A DNA stretch of 64,000 nucleotides from Eubacteriales bacterium (GCA_030536575.1 JAUNPS010000004.1:1-64000), one strand, 5' to 3'. Shown: positions 8,672 through 18,705, counted from the first letter of the stretch. Notes: generated from the sequence alone by a model not told the origin. Translations and numbers: made by a program.

Positions 8672-10477
8672 TCAGGAAAGTTCCGGATTGCCGGAAACCG
8701 GAAGCTTCAAAGTTACCACCGTTCCCTTCGTCTTCCGGTTCTCAATCGTAAAAAGACAGTCTTCCCCATAAATCAGTTCCAGCCGTTCCACGATATTCGA
8801 AAGGCCGATCCCGTGGCCCTTCGGCGTACACTCCCCGCTTTTCAGCTTTTCCAGTAAATGCGGTTCCACGCCAATTCCATTATCTTTCACCTGTAAAAGC
8901 AGGTGTCTGTTCTCCAATTTTGCCAAAATCAGAATCGTACAGGATTCTACCATTGTCTCTGCGCCATAGAGAATCGCATTTTCCACAAGAGGCTGTAAAA
9001 GCATCCGCGGAATCTTACAATCTAAAACAGAATTTTCAACCTGCATCTGAACATCCAGCTTTTCCCGAAACCGAATTTTCTGAATACTGATGTAATAATT
9101 CAAAATCTGAAGCTCCGCGCGCAGCGGGGACAGGCGGTCCGTCGCATTTTCCTTTCGCAGGCTTTCCCGCAAAAGTTTCCCCAGTGAAAAGACCATGGTG
9201 GAAATGTCCGTCTGATGCTCCTTGATCGCCATCCAATAGATGGAATCCAGCGTATTGTAAATAAAATGCGGGTTGATCTGCGTTTGGAGCATCCGGTACT
9301 GGGTATCCTTCAAAACGAGCTGGCGCAAATAATTCTGCTGAATCAATTCCTCAATCTTTTTCAGCATATTCTGAAACGTCTGCTGAAGCTGTCCAATCTC
9401 ATCCCGGCGGTTCTGCTGCCCGAAACTCAGGTGGGAAACCTCAAAATCAATGTTCTGCACGTGCTCCATTTGTCTGGCCAGCCGAATCAGCGGTCGGGTA
9501 ATGGACTTCGAAAACAAAACCGTGACAACCGTCAAAAGCAGATACAAGCCGCTGAAAATCAGAAAAACCGTCCACTTCACCCGCTCAAACCGCGCCAAAA
9601 TATTGCCAAGAGGAATCGCATAATAGTAATTCCAGGAAGAATAGCCGGAATTTTTCTGAACAACAAAATACGACGCGTCATTCTCGGTACAGATCGTATA
9701 AGGCTCCTCATCCGAAATTTGCTCCGGCTGAAAAGGAACGGTTTCGCTGTTCGCATAGGCCAATTGCTGTTCCGTATCATAAATAAAAAACGAATCGCTG
9801 GATCCCCTGGAAAAATTCATTGTAGACTCCACCAGCTTTTCAAGACGGATGCGAATGACGATAGCTCCCATATGGCGCAGGCTCAAGTTCTCAACTTCCC
9901 GAATCGGGCAGACCAGCAGCGTATCGGCATCTGTAACCCAGCTTGGCCGTCCATTCTGGGAAAAGGCGATATCATAGAGCTTCTGCGCCTGTCCGTCCAG
10001 AAGAATCGACGTGTCAGAACCGGCTGTGTCGATGCGGAGATTCGGGTCAATGTAGGTAACCGAAAGAATATATTTCCGGGTATTCAGCGAGGTGTAGATT
10101 TTACTCATGAGTTTTTGGCGGTTCGTGTATTCCTCATACTCGGAAGAGGCATTCTCAATTTTGCGGATGGTTTCCTGGAGAAGTTCGTCTGTGGAAAGCT
10201 GAGAAGTAAGACTCAGCAAATGGTTCATTTCATTTTCAATATTCTGGGTTGAAAGGGAGAGAATGGAAGCGGCATCTTTGTAAAGCTGCTGATTGTACAG
10301 ATTGACCGAGTATTCATACAATGCAAGCGCTGTAAAATAGCTGACCAAAACAAAAGACAGGATCAAAATCTGAAGCTTCAGATACAGCTTCCGATTCCGG
10401 AACCAGACTTTCAGGGCGTGCAGGACTTTCGAAAAAGGCCGCAGAATTTTCAGCAATGTCAGACTTGGATTTCGCAA
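8672..10477 (-). CDS. Sensor histidine kinase, YesM type
   Basis: The 601-residue protein has an N-terminal membrane segment (about residues 35-55), an extracytoplasmic sensing region of roughly 250 residues, and a second membrane segment near 300-320. A HAMP domain follows, then a His_kinase domain with QTQINPHFIYNTLD, the N box LLQPLVENAILYG and DNGIGV. It is full length for the family. It is divergent from the oxidoreductase gene at 10667, which places it as the sensor for the sugar-catabolic cluster. Confidence 0.94.
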   Translation of the reverse strand: MRNPSLTLLKILRPFSKVLHALKVWFRNRKLYLKLQILILSFVLVSYFTALALYEYSVNLYNQQLYKDAASILSLSTQNIENEMNHLLSLTSQLSTDELLQETIRKIENASSEYEEYTNRQKLMSKIYTSLNTRKYILSVTYIDPNLRIDTAGSDTSILLDGQAQKLYDIAFSQNGRPSWVTDADTLLVCPIREVENLSLRHMGAIVIRIRLEKLVESTMNFSRGSSDSFFIYDTEQQLAYANSETVPFQPEQISDEEPYTICTENDASYFVVQKNSGYSSWNYYYAIPLGNILARFERVKWTVFLIFSGLYLLLTVVTVLFSKSITRPLIRLARQMEHVQNIDFEVSHLSFGQQNRRDEIGQLQQTFQNMLKKIEELIQQNYLRQLVLKDTQYRMLQTQINPHFIYNTLDSIYWMAIKEHQTDISTMVFSLGKLLRESLRKENATDRLSPLRAELQILNYYISIQKIRFREKLDVQMQVENSVLDCKIPRMLLQPLVENAILYGAETMVESCTILILAKLENRHLLLQVKDNGIGVEPHLLEKLKSGECTPKGHGIGLSNIVERLELIYGEDCLFTIENRKTKGTVVTLKLPVSGNPELS

Positions 10478-10510
10478 AACAGTTCCCCCTTTGGCTTACG
10501 ACATATTTTT

Positions 10511-10516
10511 ATTATA
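10511..10516 (-). promoter_or_regulatory. Minus-strand -10 box for the kinase-regulator operon
   Basis: TATAAT read on the minus strand lies 34 bp upstream of the kinase start. The matching -35 region (TTTTGT or TTGTTT) is weak, which fits a regulated or low-level promoter. Confidence 0.4.
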
Positions 10517-10549
10517 CGGAACATCCCAGGAAAACAAAAGGGAAATTGC

Positions 10550-10640
10550 CTGGTATTTTGTGTAAATATCAGTGAAATTCTGGTAAAAAACAGATAAAAC
10601 CAGAATGTGCCCTTTTATTTTCTTGAAGCAATGCTATAAT
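10550..10640 (+). promoter_or_regulatory. Promoter and possible operator before the first oxidoreductase gene
   Basis: An extended -10 (TGCTATAAT, 10632-10640) precedes the gene at 10667. Upstream are an inverted repeat, ATTCTGGT at 10577-10584 and ACCAGAAT at 10599-10606, and two CTGGTA words 30 bp apart (10550 and 10580). No -35 is evident. These could be sites for the divergently encoded AraC-type regulator. Confidence 0.45.
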
Positions 10641-10666
10641 GGGCGCAAAAAAAGGAGGAAACAGAG

Positions 10667-11749
10667 ATGAAAGTTTGTTTTTACGGAAACACCGGCCACT
10701 TTTTCACCGCGTTTCTGGTGCGCGAACGGATTCCGGAGCTGGAATTTACCGCGTACTGCAAGAGTTTCCCGGAAGAAAACATGAACCAGCTCCGGCTGTT
10801 CGCAGGGGAGAAAACGGGAAATTATCCGGATGGATGGGAAATCCATGCGCGCAACGGGCAGCAGGGAGGGCGGATTTTCCTGAAGGAGTACCAGGAACTG
10901 ACCGAAATGCTGGATCAGGAAAAACCGGATATTCTGGTGGTTGACAATCGGTTTGCGCAGCGTTTTGCGCCGGAAAAAGAGGCCCTTTTGCGGGGGATTC
11001 ACGTGTACGCGGACAAACCCATTGCCATTCGGGAAGAGGAACTGAAAGAACTGTACGCCTGCGTGAAGGCTTCCGGCAGACATCTGTGGGCAATGGATAC
11101 GGTTCGGTATGACCCCTGGTACTATACCGCAAAAAAATTAATTGACCAGGGGGAAATCGGAAAAGTCCGGATGGTCAACTGCCAGAAATCCTACCGCCTG
11201 GGCGAACGGCCGGATTTTTATAAGCAGAGAGCATATTACGGCGGAACAATTCCCTGGGTGACGATCCATGCCATCGATATGATCCGGATGGTCACCGGAA
11301 AAGAGTGTCTTTCGGTCTATGCCGACCAGTCCAGAGAATGCAACAAAGGCTATGGGGAAATGGAAATCATTACCACTTCGTGCTTCCGGATGGAGGATGC
11401 TATACTGGCAACGGTATCGACGGACTATTACCGTCCTGAGAATACCCATTCTCATGATGATGACAGAATGCGCGTGGTAGGAACCGAGGGAATTGTAGAG
11501 GTCAGCAGACGGGACGGCGATCACGAAGTGCGCCTGCTCAATGCCAGGAACAATGGCACGACGCCCATAAAACAGGAAGTACCGCCTTTTATTTTCGAGG
11601 ACTTTGTGCGGACAATCCAGGAAAAAGGCATGCAGCTTCTGAACGAGGAAGATTCCTTCCGCAATGCTTATGTGGCGATCTGTGCACAGAAATCCGCGGA
11701 TGAAAAGCGCGTGGTGAACCTGGAAAATGCAAGAGAATTATTTTCGTAA
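10667..11749 (+). CDS. Gfo/Idh/MocA-family oxidoreductase
   Basis: The 360-residue protein has an N-terminal dinucleotide-binding region (glycine motif GNTGHFF, atypical) and the YADKP version of the family EKP signature near residue 125. A C-terminal alpha/beta domain carries WVTIHAIDMIRMVTG. Such enzymes oxidise or reduce sugars, inositols and their derivatives with NAD(P). It has its own promoter and a strong AGGAGG, and it heads the plus-strand catabolic run. Two more family members lie at 14934 and 15983, hinting at a multistep oxidation or an oxidation-elimination cycle. Confidence 0.88.
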   Translation: MKVCFYGNTGHFFTAFLVRERIPELEFTAYCKSFPEENMNQLRLFAGEKTGNYPDGWEIHARNGQQGGRIFLKEYQELTEMLDQEKPDILVVDNRFAQRFAPEKEALLRGIHVYADKPIAIREEELKELYACVKASGRHLWAMDTVRYDPWYYTAKKLIDQGEIGKVRMVNCQKSYRLGERPDFYKQRAYYGGTIPWVTIHAIDMIRMVTGKECLSVYADQSRECNKGYGEMEIITTSCFRMEDAILATVSTDYYRPENTHSHDDDRMRVVGTEGIVEVSRRDGDHEVRLLNARNNGTTPIKQEVPPFIFEDFVRTIQEKGMQLLNEEDSFRNAYVAICAQKSADEKRVVNLENARELFS

Positions 11750-11814
11750 CCTCTGATTTGTACACATCAGCCTCTGGTTTGAACATTTTGTCAGATAAAA
11801 AGAACTGCTATACT
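11750..11814 (+). promoter_or_regulatory. Promoter with 21-bp-spaced direct repeats
   Basis: Two near-identical 15-bp direct repeats, CCTCTGATTTGTACA (11750-11764) and CCTCTGGTTTGAACA (11771-11785), lie 21 bp apart. They abut the expected -35 position of an extended -10 (TGCTATACT, hexamer 11809-11814). No consensus -35 is present. This is classical geometry for an AraC-family activator, presumably the regulator encoded at 7824-8651. Confidence 0.7.
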
Positions 11815-11852
11815 GAGGATACCAAAAACGAAGAACGAAAAGGAGGTTCACT

Positions 11853-13124
11853 ATGAAAAAAACAGTTGCGTTACTTATGACCGGAGCTTTGGCCATGTCT
11901 TCCATGATGACCATGGCGGCAGCGGCGGAAACGGCCGACCAGGAACCGGTGACCATCCGGTTCGCCTGGTGGGGTTCCCAGGCCAGGAATGACCAGACCC
12001 AGGCGGTTGTAGAGCTGTTTGAAGAGACATACCCCTGGATTACGGTGGAATGTGAATTCGTGGGCTGGGACGAATACTGGGACAATCTCTCGACGCAGAT
12101 TGCAGCGGGGCAGATGCCGGACATTCTGCAGCACGACTACCGCTATCTGGAAACTTACGTGAATAAGGGCCTGCTTCATTCCCTGGACGAGTACGTGGGA
12201 GAACAGATCGACCTGGAAAAGGTGGATGAAAGCTCGCTGTCAGGCGGAAAGGTGAACGGCGAATTATACGGGATTCCGCTGGGAATGAACACGTTCGCGG
12301 TACAGTATGACGAGGACACGTTTGCGAAATATGGGGTAGAAGTTCCGGATCCCGGCTGGACTTACGAGGACTTTAAAGAAGTCTGCGGCCAGTTTAAGGA
12401 ACAGGGAATTTACGGCTGTGACCTGACAAATTTCGAAGACTGGGTGCTTTACTACGTCCGTTCCAGAGGCGCGACGCTCTATTCTCAGGATGGAGTAGGC
12501 TTAGGCTATGAAGATGACGCGATTATGGAAGAAATTTTCCAGATGCGCCTGGATCTGGTGACCGAAGGACTTCTGCCGACGCCGGATGTGGCGAACCAGG
12601 CCTCCGGTACGGAAGACAGCCTGATCGTGCGGGGAGATGCGGCGATGGTAACTTACTGGAGCAATGCGACGGCGGCGGTAGCCAACGCCACCGAAGACAC
12701 CATCAAGGTTCTGCCGATGTTCGGGCCGGATTCCGACAAAGGCACGTACATTAAACCGTCCATGTTCGCGTCCATTTCCGCTGCAACGGAGCATCCGGAG
12801 GAATGCGCGCTTCTGATTGACTTCTTTACGAACAATGTGGAAGCGAACAAGATCATGATGGGTGAACGCGGCGTCCCCATTTCCTCGGAAATCCGGGAAG
12901 CGCTGCTTCCGGAGCTGGACGTGACCAGCCAGGCGATCTTTGAACTGCTGGACTATTCGGAAACCCATTCCAGCCCAATCAACAACCCGGATCCGGAAGG
13001 TGCGGGCGAGGTGGTCAGCCTTTTGCAGGAACTGGAAGAGCAGGTGCTTTATGAGCAGATGACGCCTGCGGAAGCGGCAGCCCAGTTCCGGGAAGAGGCG
13101 ACGGAAATTCTGACGAGCAAGTAA
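11853..13124 (+). CDS. Sugar ABC transporter substrate-binding protein without lipobox
   Basis: The 423-residue protein is of the family 1 solute-binding type, with IRFAWWGSQARNDQT near the mature start and GIPLGMNTFAVQYDEDTF. The signal peptide runs into MAAAAETA, which looks like an AxA cleavage site. There is no cysteine in the signal region, so the usual lipid anchor of a Gram-positive binding protein seems absent. The gene has a strong AGGAGG and its own regulated promoter. A hairpin after the stop probably sets its level relative to the permeases. Confidence 0.9.
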   Translation: MKKTVALLMTGALAMSSMMTMAAAAETADQEPVTIRFAWWGSQARNDQTQAVVELFEETYPWITVECEFVGWDEYWDNLSTQIAAGQMPDILQHDYRYLETYVNKGLLHSLDEYVGEQIDLEKVDESSLSGGKVNGELYGIPLGMNTFAVQYDEDTFAKYGVEVPDPGWTYEDFKEVCGQFKEQGIYGCDLTNFEDWVLYYVRSRGATLYSQDGVGLGYEDDAIMEEIFQMRLDLVTEGLLPTPDVANQASGTEDSLIVRGDAAMVTYWSNATAAVANATEDTIKVLPMFGPDSDKGTYIKPSMFASISAATEHPEECALLIDFFTNNVEANKIMMGERGVPISSEIREALLPELDVTSQAIFELLDYSETHSSPINNPDPEGAGEVVSLLQELEEQVLYEQMTPAEAAAQFREEATEILTSK

Positions 13125-13137
13125 CCGGAGATTTCAG

Positions 13138-13161
13138 GAGCGGCTGCTGCGGCGGCCGCTC
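13138..13161 (+). terminator. Intercistronic hairpin after the binding-protein gene
   Basis: GAGCGGC (13138-13144) and GCCGCTC (13155-13161) form a GC-rich stem with no T tract. Placed between a binding-protein gene and its permease gene, such hairpins usually stabilise the upstream message or cause partial termination. Confidence 0.5.
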
Positions 13162-13178
13162 AGACAGGGGGGGAACCG

Positions 13179-14069
13179 ATGCACAAACAGAGAAAAAACA
13201 ATTTACAGGGGTATCTGTTCATCAGTCCATGGCTGATCTGTTTTCTGATTTTTACGCTGTACCCGGTGTGCATGTCTTTTTACTATTCGCTGACGGATTT
13301 TGATATTTTATCTGCACCAAATTTTGTCGGGCTTGAAAATTATCGTTACCTGTTGTTTAAAGACCGGAAATTTTGGGGCTCCGTAAAGGTGACGTTTTTA
13401 TATGCTTGCGTTTCGATACCATTGCGACTGGTATTTGCGTTTTTTGTAGCCAATTTACTGTCGAAACCGCACCGGGGACAAGGGATTTACCGGACATTGT
13501 TTTACCTTCCGTCGATCGTGGGGGAGAGCGTAGCGATTGCAATTGTATGGCGGACCATTTTCGGGAAAAACGGGGCGGTGGACAGCCTCCTGGCAAGCCT
13601 TGGGATCGTGACAAAGTATTCCATGCTGGGAAATCCGGACACGGCCATCTGGACATTGATTCTGATGTCTGTCTGGCAGTTTGGCTCTCCGATGCTGATC
13701 TTCCTGGCAGGGCTGAAGGACATTCCGGAAACCTATTACGAGGCGGCCAGCATCGACGGGGCGAATTCGTTTCAGAAGTTCTGGAAAATCACGATGCCGC
13801 TTATCACGCCGATTTTCCTGTTTAACCTGGTTATGCAGACGATCACCGGATTTATGGTCTTTACCCAGGGCTATATCATCACGTCGGGAGGGCCGTTAAA
13901 CAGTACGCTGTTTTATGTGATCTATCTTTATCAGACAACGTTCGAGCATTTCGAGGCAGGAAGAGGTTCCGCAATGGCCTGGCTGCTTCTGGCATTCGTA
14001 GGGATCTTGACCGCAATCCTGTTCAGCACATCGAAATACTGGGTATTCGACGAGAACGGAAAGGAGTGA
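13179..14069 (+). CDS. CUT1 sugar ABC transporter permease, MalF-like
   Basis: The 296-residue membrane protein begins with a Lys/Arg-rich cytoplasmic tail and has about six membrane spans. The EAA loop is YYEAASIDGANSFQKFW. It follows the binding protein by 54 bp, and a G-run upstream of the ATG serves as ribosome site. With the next gene it forms the channel of the cluster importer. Confidence 0.94.
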   Translation: MHKQRKNNLQGYLFISPWLICFLIFTLYPVCMSFYYSLTDFDILSAPNFVGLENYRYLLFKDRKFWGSVKVTFLYACVSIPLRLVFAFFVANLLSKPHRGQGIYRTLFYLPSIVGESVAIAIVWRTIFGKNGAVDSLLASLGIVTKYSMLGNPDTAIWTLILMSVWQFGSPMLIFLAGLKDIPETYYEAASIDGANSFQKFWKITMPLITPIFLFNLVMQTITGFMVFTQGYIITSGGPLNSTLFYVIYLYQTTFEHFEAGRGSAMAWLLLAFVGILTAILFSTSKYWVFDENGKE

Positions 14070-14073
14070 TCGT

Positions 14074-14916
14074 TTGAAAAAGCAGAAAAAAATCCGCGCG
14101 GTAATCTATCATGTGTTTTGCAGCGCATTGGCTTTTATTATGATCTGGCCGGTACTCTGGCTCTGCTTTTCCGCATTCAAAGGCAAGGAAGACATTTTCC
14201 AGAATGCGGGGAGCCTGCTTCCAAAGGAATGGATTTTCGAGAATTTTGTCAATGGCTGGAAGGGATTCGGCGGCGTTGGCTTCGGAACCTTTTTCAGGAA
14301 TTCCTTTATCGTGACGGTCGGCGCGACGGCATTATCCACGTTTTTTTCCGCGCTGGTGGCCTACGGATTTGCCAGGATTCCGTTTAAAGGGAGGGGATTT
14401 TTCTTCGCCTGCATGATGATGACGCTGATGCTTCCGACGCAGGTGCTGATGGTGCCGCAATATATGCTGTTCAGCAAATTGGGCTGGATTAATACCTATC
14501 TGCCGCTGATCGTGCCGTATTTTGGCGGATATGCGTTTTTTATCTTTCTATGCGTGCAGTTTATCAAAGGCATTCCCATCGAACTGGACGAATCGGCCTG
14601 TATCGACGGCTGCGGCCGTCTGGGAACCTTTTTCCAGATCATCCTGCCGCTGTCAAAATCCGCACTGGTCACATCCGCGATCTTCTCCTTCTATTGGAGA
14701 TGGTCGGATTTCATCGGGCCGATGCTGTATTTGAAGAAACCGAAGCTTTATACCGTTTCCGTGGCGCTGAAGCTGTTTGCGGATCCGAATTCCGTCACGG
14801 ATTGGGGGGCAATGTTTGCAATGTCGTTCCTGTCCCTGCTTCCGGTGATTTTAATCTTTTTATTATTGCAGAAATACATTGTGGAAGGAATCAGTACCAC
14901 GGGACTGAAAGGATAA
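14074..14916 (+). CDS. CUT1 sugar ABC transporter permease, MalG-like
   Basis: The 280-residue membrane protein has an EAA-type loop (ELDESACIDGCGRLGTF; the usual EAA reads ESA here). The start is TTG at 14074, chosen because AAGGAG sits 7 bp upstream and the preceding permease ends 4 bp earlier. It ends with VEGISTTGLKG, typical of the family C-terminus. It is the second channel subunit of the catabolic-cluster importer. Confidence 0.93.
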   Translation: MKKQKKIRAVIYHVFCSALAFIMIWPVLWLCFSAFKGKEDIFQNAGSLLPKEWIFENFVNGWKGFGGVGFGTFFRNSFIVTVGATALSTFFSALVAYGFARIPFKGRGFFFACMMMTLMLPTQVLMVPQYMLFSKLGWINTYLPLIVPYFGGYAFFIFLCVQFIKGIPIELDESACIDGCGRLGTFFQIILPLSKSALVTSAIFSFYWRWSDFIGPMLYLKKPKLYTVSVALKLFADPNSVTDWGAMFAMSFLSLLPVILIFLLLQKYIVEGISTTGLKG

Positions 14917-14933
14917 ACGAGAGGAGAGAAAAC

Positions 14934-15968
14934 ATGGAAAAAGCAAAACTGGCAGTCATTGGATTGAATTTTGGGAGGAATCATGCGGCGTACATCGCGG
15001 CCGGAAATGTGCGGGGGACGCTGGAAGCAGTGGCGGATTTAAATCCGGACTTTCAGGCGATGGCCGGACAGTGGGGAACCCGTTTTTACACAGATTACCG
15101 GGAAATGCTGGGGGAAGTGAAGCCGGATGGGGTGCTGATTGCCGTGCCGCCGAAATTTCACAAAGACATTGCCATAGACTGTATGCGGGCCGGGGCACAC
15201 GTGCTGGTGGAAAAGCCCATTACGCTGACGTCAGAGGAGGCAGACGAGCTGATTGCGGAAGGAAAACAGACCGGAAAAACGATTCTGGTCGGGCAGCATC
15301 ACCGGTTTGACCCGTCTGTGCAGATGGCGAAGAAACGGCTGGATTCCGGGGAACTGGGACAGCTCATCGGATTTCATATCTATGGGACGCTTCCGAAACC
15401 GCCGTGGTATTACGGCCAGGATTATAAAAAGCGCCGGAGCCTTGGCGGCGGGACAGTGGCGAATAACGGGATTCACGATGTGGACAGGATTCGCTACCTG
15501 TTCGGGGACATTGAGAGCGTTTTTGCAATGAAGGGCAATGCTTACCGGCATTTTGAAGTGGAGGACACGGCGGCTGTAGCGATAAAATGCAGAAACGGCG
15601 TGGTAGGAACCTATTATATTTCAGACTGTAGCCATCCGATTTCGGAATATACGGACTGCTATTTCGCGGAAAAGGGCAGCATCCGGCTGAAATGTTCGTC
15701 GTTTTATGCACAGGCCGGGTTCCATACCTATCAGGAATGCAGCCTGTCGGAAGGGTTTGACTATCGGGAGCGGGAACGGACTTTGCAGACGGTTCAGATT
15801 CCGGTGCAGAACAATCACGGAAAAGAAGTGGAGCATTTCTGCGCGGTAATCCTGGACGGGGAAGAGCCCAGGACATCCGGCGAGGACGGAAAGAAATCCA
15901 TGGAAGCGATGAATGCGATCGTAGAATCTCTGGACACGGGAAAACCGGTGTACTTAAACGAAGATTAA
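14934..15968 (+). CDS. Gfo/Idh/MocA-family oxidoreductase
   Basis: The protein has 344 residues from ATG 14934 (GGAGAG upstream). The N-terminal region LAVIGLNFGRNH is the nucleotide-binding loop. VEKPITLTSEEADEL is the family EKP motif and GQHHRFDPSV the expected next segment. The C-terminal substrate domain contains NNGIHDVDRIRYLFGD with the catalytic-type D and H. It is a closer match to the family than its neighbours at 10667 and 15983 and is a good candidate for the NAD-dependent sugar dehydrogenase of the pathway. Confidence 0.92.
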   Translation: MEKAKLAVIGLNFGRNHAAYIAAGNVRGTLEAVADLNPDFQAMAGQWGTRFYTDYREMLGEVKPDGVLIAVPPKFHKDIAIDCMRAGAHVLVEKPITLTSEEADELIAEGKQTGKTILVGQHHRFDPSVQMAKKRLDSGELGQLIGFHIYGTLPKPPWYYGQDYKKRRSLGGGTVANNGIHDVDRIRYLFGDIESVFAMKGNAYRHFEVEDTAAVAIKCRNGVVGTYYISDCSHPISEYTDCYFAEKGSIRLKCSSFYAQAGFHTYQECSLSEGFDYRERERTLQTVQIPVQNNHGKEVEHFCAVILDGEEPRTSGEDGKKSMEAMNAIVESLDTGKPVYLNED

Positions 15969-15982
15969 GGGGGAAATGAAGG

Positions 15983-16996
15983 ATGAAAAATTATCGTGTG
16001 GCGTTATTGGAAGCGGAACATTGGCATGTTTTAGGGCACTTAGCAGCCATAAAAACTTACGAAAACGTGACCGTTGCGGCGCTTTCCGGGAATGGGGAAT
16101 TTACAAAAAAAGTGAGCGAAGATCTGGGCGTGAAGCGTTATCCGAATTACCTGGAATTGTTGGATCAGGAAACGGATCTGGATTTCGTGTATATTTTCGG
16201 GATTTACAAAGAAGCGCCGGAGATTATGGAGGAATGCATCCGGCGGAGGATTCCGTTTATGGCGGACAAGCCGTGCTGCGAGCGGGCGTGGCAGCTTCCT
16301 CCGGTTATCGCGCACCTGAAGGAGTCCGGAGTGAAACATTGCATTGCGCTTCAGCGAAGATATGCGCTGCCGGTGGAAATTTATAAGGATTTCGTGCAGG
16401 AAAAGGCTTCGGAGGGCGGCGTACATCTGGTTCTGCGCTATATTACGGGAACGCCCCAGCGCTATGAAGATATGGGATTTCCGTGGGCGAATCAGAAAGA
16501 GATCGCGGGCGGCGGCGCGCTGCTGAACCTGGGCGTGCATTATCTGGACTTAGTGCAGTACCTGACCGGGGATGAAATTGTCGAAGTAAAGGGATTTTTG
16601 AATGAAAATGTCTGGAAGCTGGGGCTGGACGACTATGCGAACCTGATCGTGAAGACGAAGCAGGGCCATACGGCGACGGTGGAAGTGGGCTATACGAAAT
16701 CGGGCTATCCGCAGGAAGATTTTATCTTTTCCGGGAAGAATTTCTACATTACGGCGACTGCCGGGGAGGACATTCGGCGGTTCGGGCTTGTGGAGGGCGG
16801 AGACAAGCGGGGAGAACTCCTGGAAAAGCAGGATTTTCCGGACATTCAGTGGTTTGATAAATGCCTGGGAAGCATGCTTGCCACGCTGGAAGGGACGGGC
16901 GAACCGGCGGCGACGCTGGAGGACGTCTACCATGCATTGAAATTTGTGACGCAGGTTTATGAGGATAACCATTTTTATGAGGAGGATGCCGGATGA
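15983..16996 (+). CDS. Gfo/Idh/MocA-family oxidoreductase, degenerate nucleotide loop
   Basis: The 337-residue protein has MADKPCCE in place of the EKP motif and [16 protein letters not shown] in the substrate domain. The N-terminal loop reads [12 protein letters not shown] instead of a Gly-rich loop, so nucleotide binding may be altered. It starts 14 bp after the previous oxidoreductase and overlaps the next gene by 4 bp (ATGA). It may be a non-redox partner or use a different nucleotide geometry. Confidence 0.83.
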   Translation: MKNYRVALLEAEHWHVLGHLAAIKTYENVTVAALSGNGEFTKKVSEDLGVKRYPNYLELLDQETDLDFVYIFGIYKEAPEIMEECIRRRIPFMADKPCCERAWQLPPVIAHLKESGVKHCIALQRRYALPVEIYKDFVQEKASEGGVHLVLRYITGTPQRYEDMGFPWANQKEIAGGGALLNLGVHYLDLVQYLTGDEIVEVKGFLNENVWKLGLDDYANLIVKTKQGHTATVEVGYTKSGYPQEDFIFSGKNFYITATAGEDIRRFGLVEGGDKRGELLEKQDFPDIQWFDKCLGSMLATLEGTGEPAATLEDVYHALKFVTQVYEDNHFYEEDAG

Positions 16997-18705
16997 TTCG
17001 GAAGTGGAATGAAGAAGCATTGGATCACCGGAATGCGCTGCTGTATGCGATGGGGGTCACGGAGGAAGAGGCCAGGCGTCCGGTGATCGGGATCGTGAGT
17101 GCGTGGAATGAGATGAATCCGGGGCATTTTGGATTTCAACAGGTGCTTGCGGAAATCAAGGAGGAGATTTACCGGGGAGGCGCCCTGCCGCGGGTGCTTC
17201 CGGTGACCGGGGTCTGCGACGGGATTTGTTCAAATACGGAAGGAGACCGTTACACCTTACCCTCCCGCGACCTGGTGTCTTCGGAAGTGGAAACGGTGGC
17301 GGAATTAAACCGTCTGGACGGGATGATCCTGTTAGCAAGCTGTGATAAGGTGGTTCCGGGAATGCTGATGGGTGCGCTCCGGGTCAATATTCCGGCGGTG
17401 CTGTTTACGGGCGGGTATATGCCGCCGGGAAATTATCAGGGGAATATGCTGACGCTGACGCATACGAAGCAGGCCTATGCCGCTTACCGGCAGGGCAGTA
17501 TGGAGCGGGAAACGTATAAGGAAATTGTAAAACATGCCTGCCCGGCGCCGGGGGTCTGCCCGTTTATGGGGACGGCGAATACCATGTGCGCGCTGGCGGA
17601 AATCCTTGGGTTTTCTCCGGATGGGAATGCGTCGGTACGGGCAGGAAGCGCAGAATGGAAGGCCATGGCGAAAGAGGCCGGTGCGAAGATTGTGGAATTG
17701 GTAAAACAGGAGATCCGGCCGCTGGATGTGCTGACGATGGGAAGTTTTCGGAATGTGATCCGCTATGTTATGGCGACCGGAGGTTCCACGAATACGCTGC
17801 TGCATCTTCCGGCGATTGGGATGCAGGGCGGGTTTTCGGTTACGCCGGAGCTGTTCGATGAGATTTCAAGGGAGATTCCGGTAATCAGCGCGATCTATCC
17901 GAACCATCCCCGGTATACGATGCAGGAGTTTTCGCAGGCCGGAGGGCTGTCGGCGGTGCTGAAGGAGCTGGCCGGAGCCGGGAAGCTGGAGACGGATACC
18001 AGAGGCATGTTCGGGACGATGGAAGAGAAGATCGGGAAAGCAGAGAATCGGAATGCGGAAGTGATCCATAAGGTGAGCGAGCCGATTTCCAGGCAGGGCG
18101 GCCTTGCGGTGCTTCAGGGGAATATCGGGACGCAGAGTGCGGTGCTGAAGTTTTCTGCGGTAGATCCGAAGCTCCAATGGTTTTGTGGGCCTGCACGGGT
18201 GTTTGATTCGCAGGATGAGGGCTGGGAAGCGATTCTGCGGGATGAGATCAAGGCCGGCGATGTGGTGGTGATTCGCTATGAGGGGCCGAAGGGCGCGCCG
18301 GGGATGCCGCATTTGGAAACCTTTATGGCGGCGGTGCTTGGAAAAGGACTTGGAAGTGAGATTGCTTTAATTACGGACGGAAGATTTTCAGGGGCAACCG
18401 GCGGGATTGCCATCGGGCATGTGGCGCCAGAGGCTTACGATGGAGGAAATATCGCGCTGATCCGGGATGGAGACTGGATTGAGATCGATATTGAGAAGCG
18501 GGCGCTGAATGTAAAGGTATCGGAAGAGGAACTGGCAGAGCGCAGGAAAGGATTTGTACCGCTGGTGAAAGCGGGCACGGGATTTTTGAAGTTGTATCGG
18601 GAAAATACGAGTTCGGCCCATGAAGGAGCGACGGTTTATGTTCAAAGGTCCGAGTCCGTTCCGGAGAAGCCGGCCTGTGAGCGGAGGGATGCTTATGGAA
18701 AATAA
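16993..18705 (+). CDS. IlvD/Edd-family dehydratase
   Basis: The 570-residue protein has the family signatures [16 protein letters not shown] and [14 protein letters not shown], the segment [13 protein letters not shown], and cysteines that can ligate an Fe-S cluster ([21 protein letters not shown]). Members dehydrate dihydroxy acids, gluconate-6-phosphate or sugar acids to 2-keto-3-deoxy products. Its neighbours are a sugar importer and sugar oxidoreductases, not branched-chain amino-acid genes. A sugar-acid dehydratase is therefore more likely than IlvD itself. AGGAGG lies within the upstream gene end. Confidence 0.9.
   Translation: MIRKWNEEALDHRNALLYAMGVTEEEARRPVIGIVSAWNEMNPGHFGFQQVLAEIKEEIYRGGALPRVLPVTGVCDGICSNTEGDRYTLPSRDLVSSEVETVAELNRLDGMILLASCDKVVPGMLMGALRVNIPAVLFTGGYMPPGNYQGNMLTLTHTKQAYAAYRQGSMERETYKEIVKHACPAPGVCPFMGTANTMCALAEILGFSPDGNASVRAGSAEWKAMAKEAGAKIVELVKQEIRPLDVLTMGSFRNVIRYVMATGGSTNTLLHLPAIGMQGGFSVTPELFDEISREIPVISAIYPNHPRYTMQEFSQAGGLSAVLKELAGAGKLETDTRGMFGTMEEKIGKAENRNAEVIHKVSEPISRQGGLAVLQGNIGTQSAVLKFSAVDPKLQWFCGPARVFDSQDEGWEAILRDEIKAGDVVVIRYEGPKGAPGMPHLETFMAAVLGKGLGSEIALITDGRFSGATGGIAIGHVAPEAYDGGNIALIRDGDWIEIDIEKRALNVKVSEEELAERRKGFVPLVKAGTGFLKLYRENTSSAHEGATVYVQRSESVPEKPACERRDAYGK

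Noticed and set aside
16993-18705. Branched-chain amino-acid biosynthesis (ilvD)
   Set aside because: No other ilv or leu gene is near; the context is sugar uptake and oxidation.
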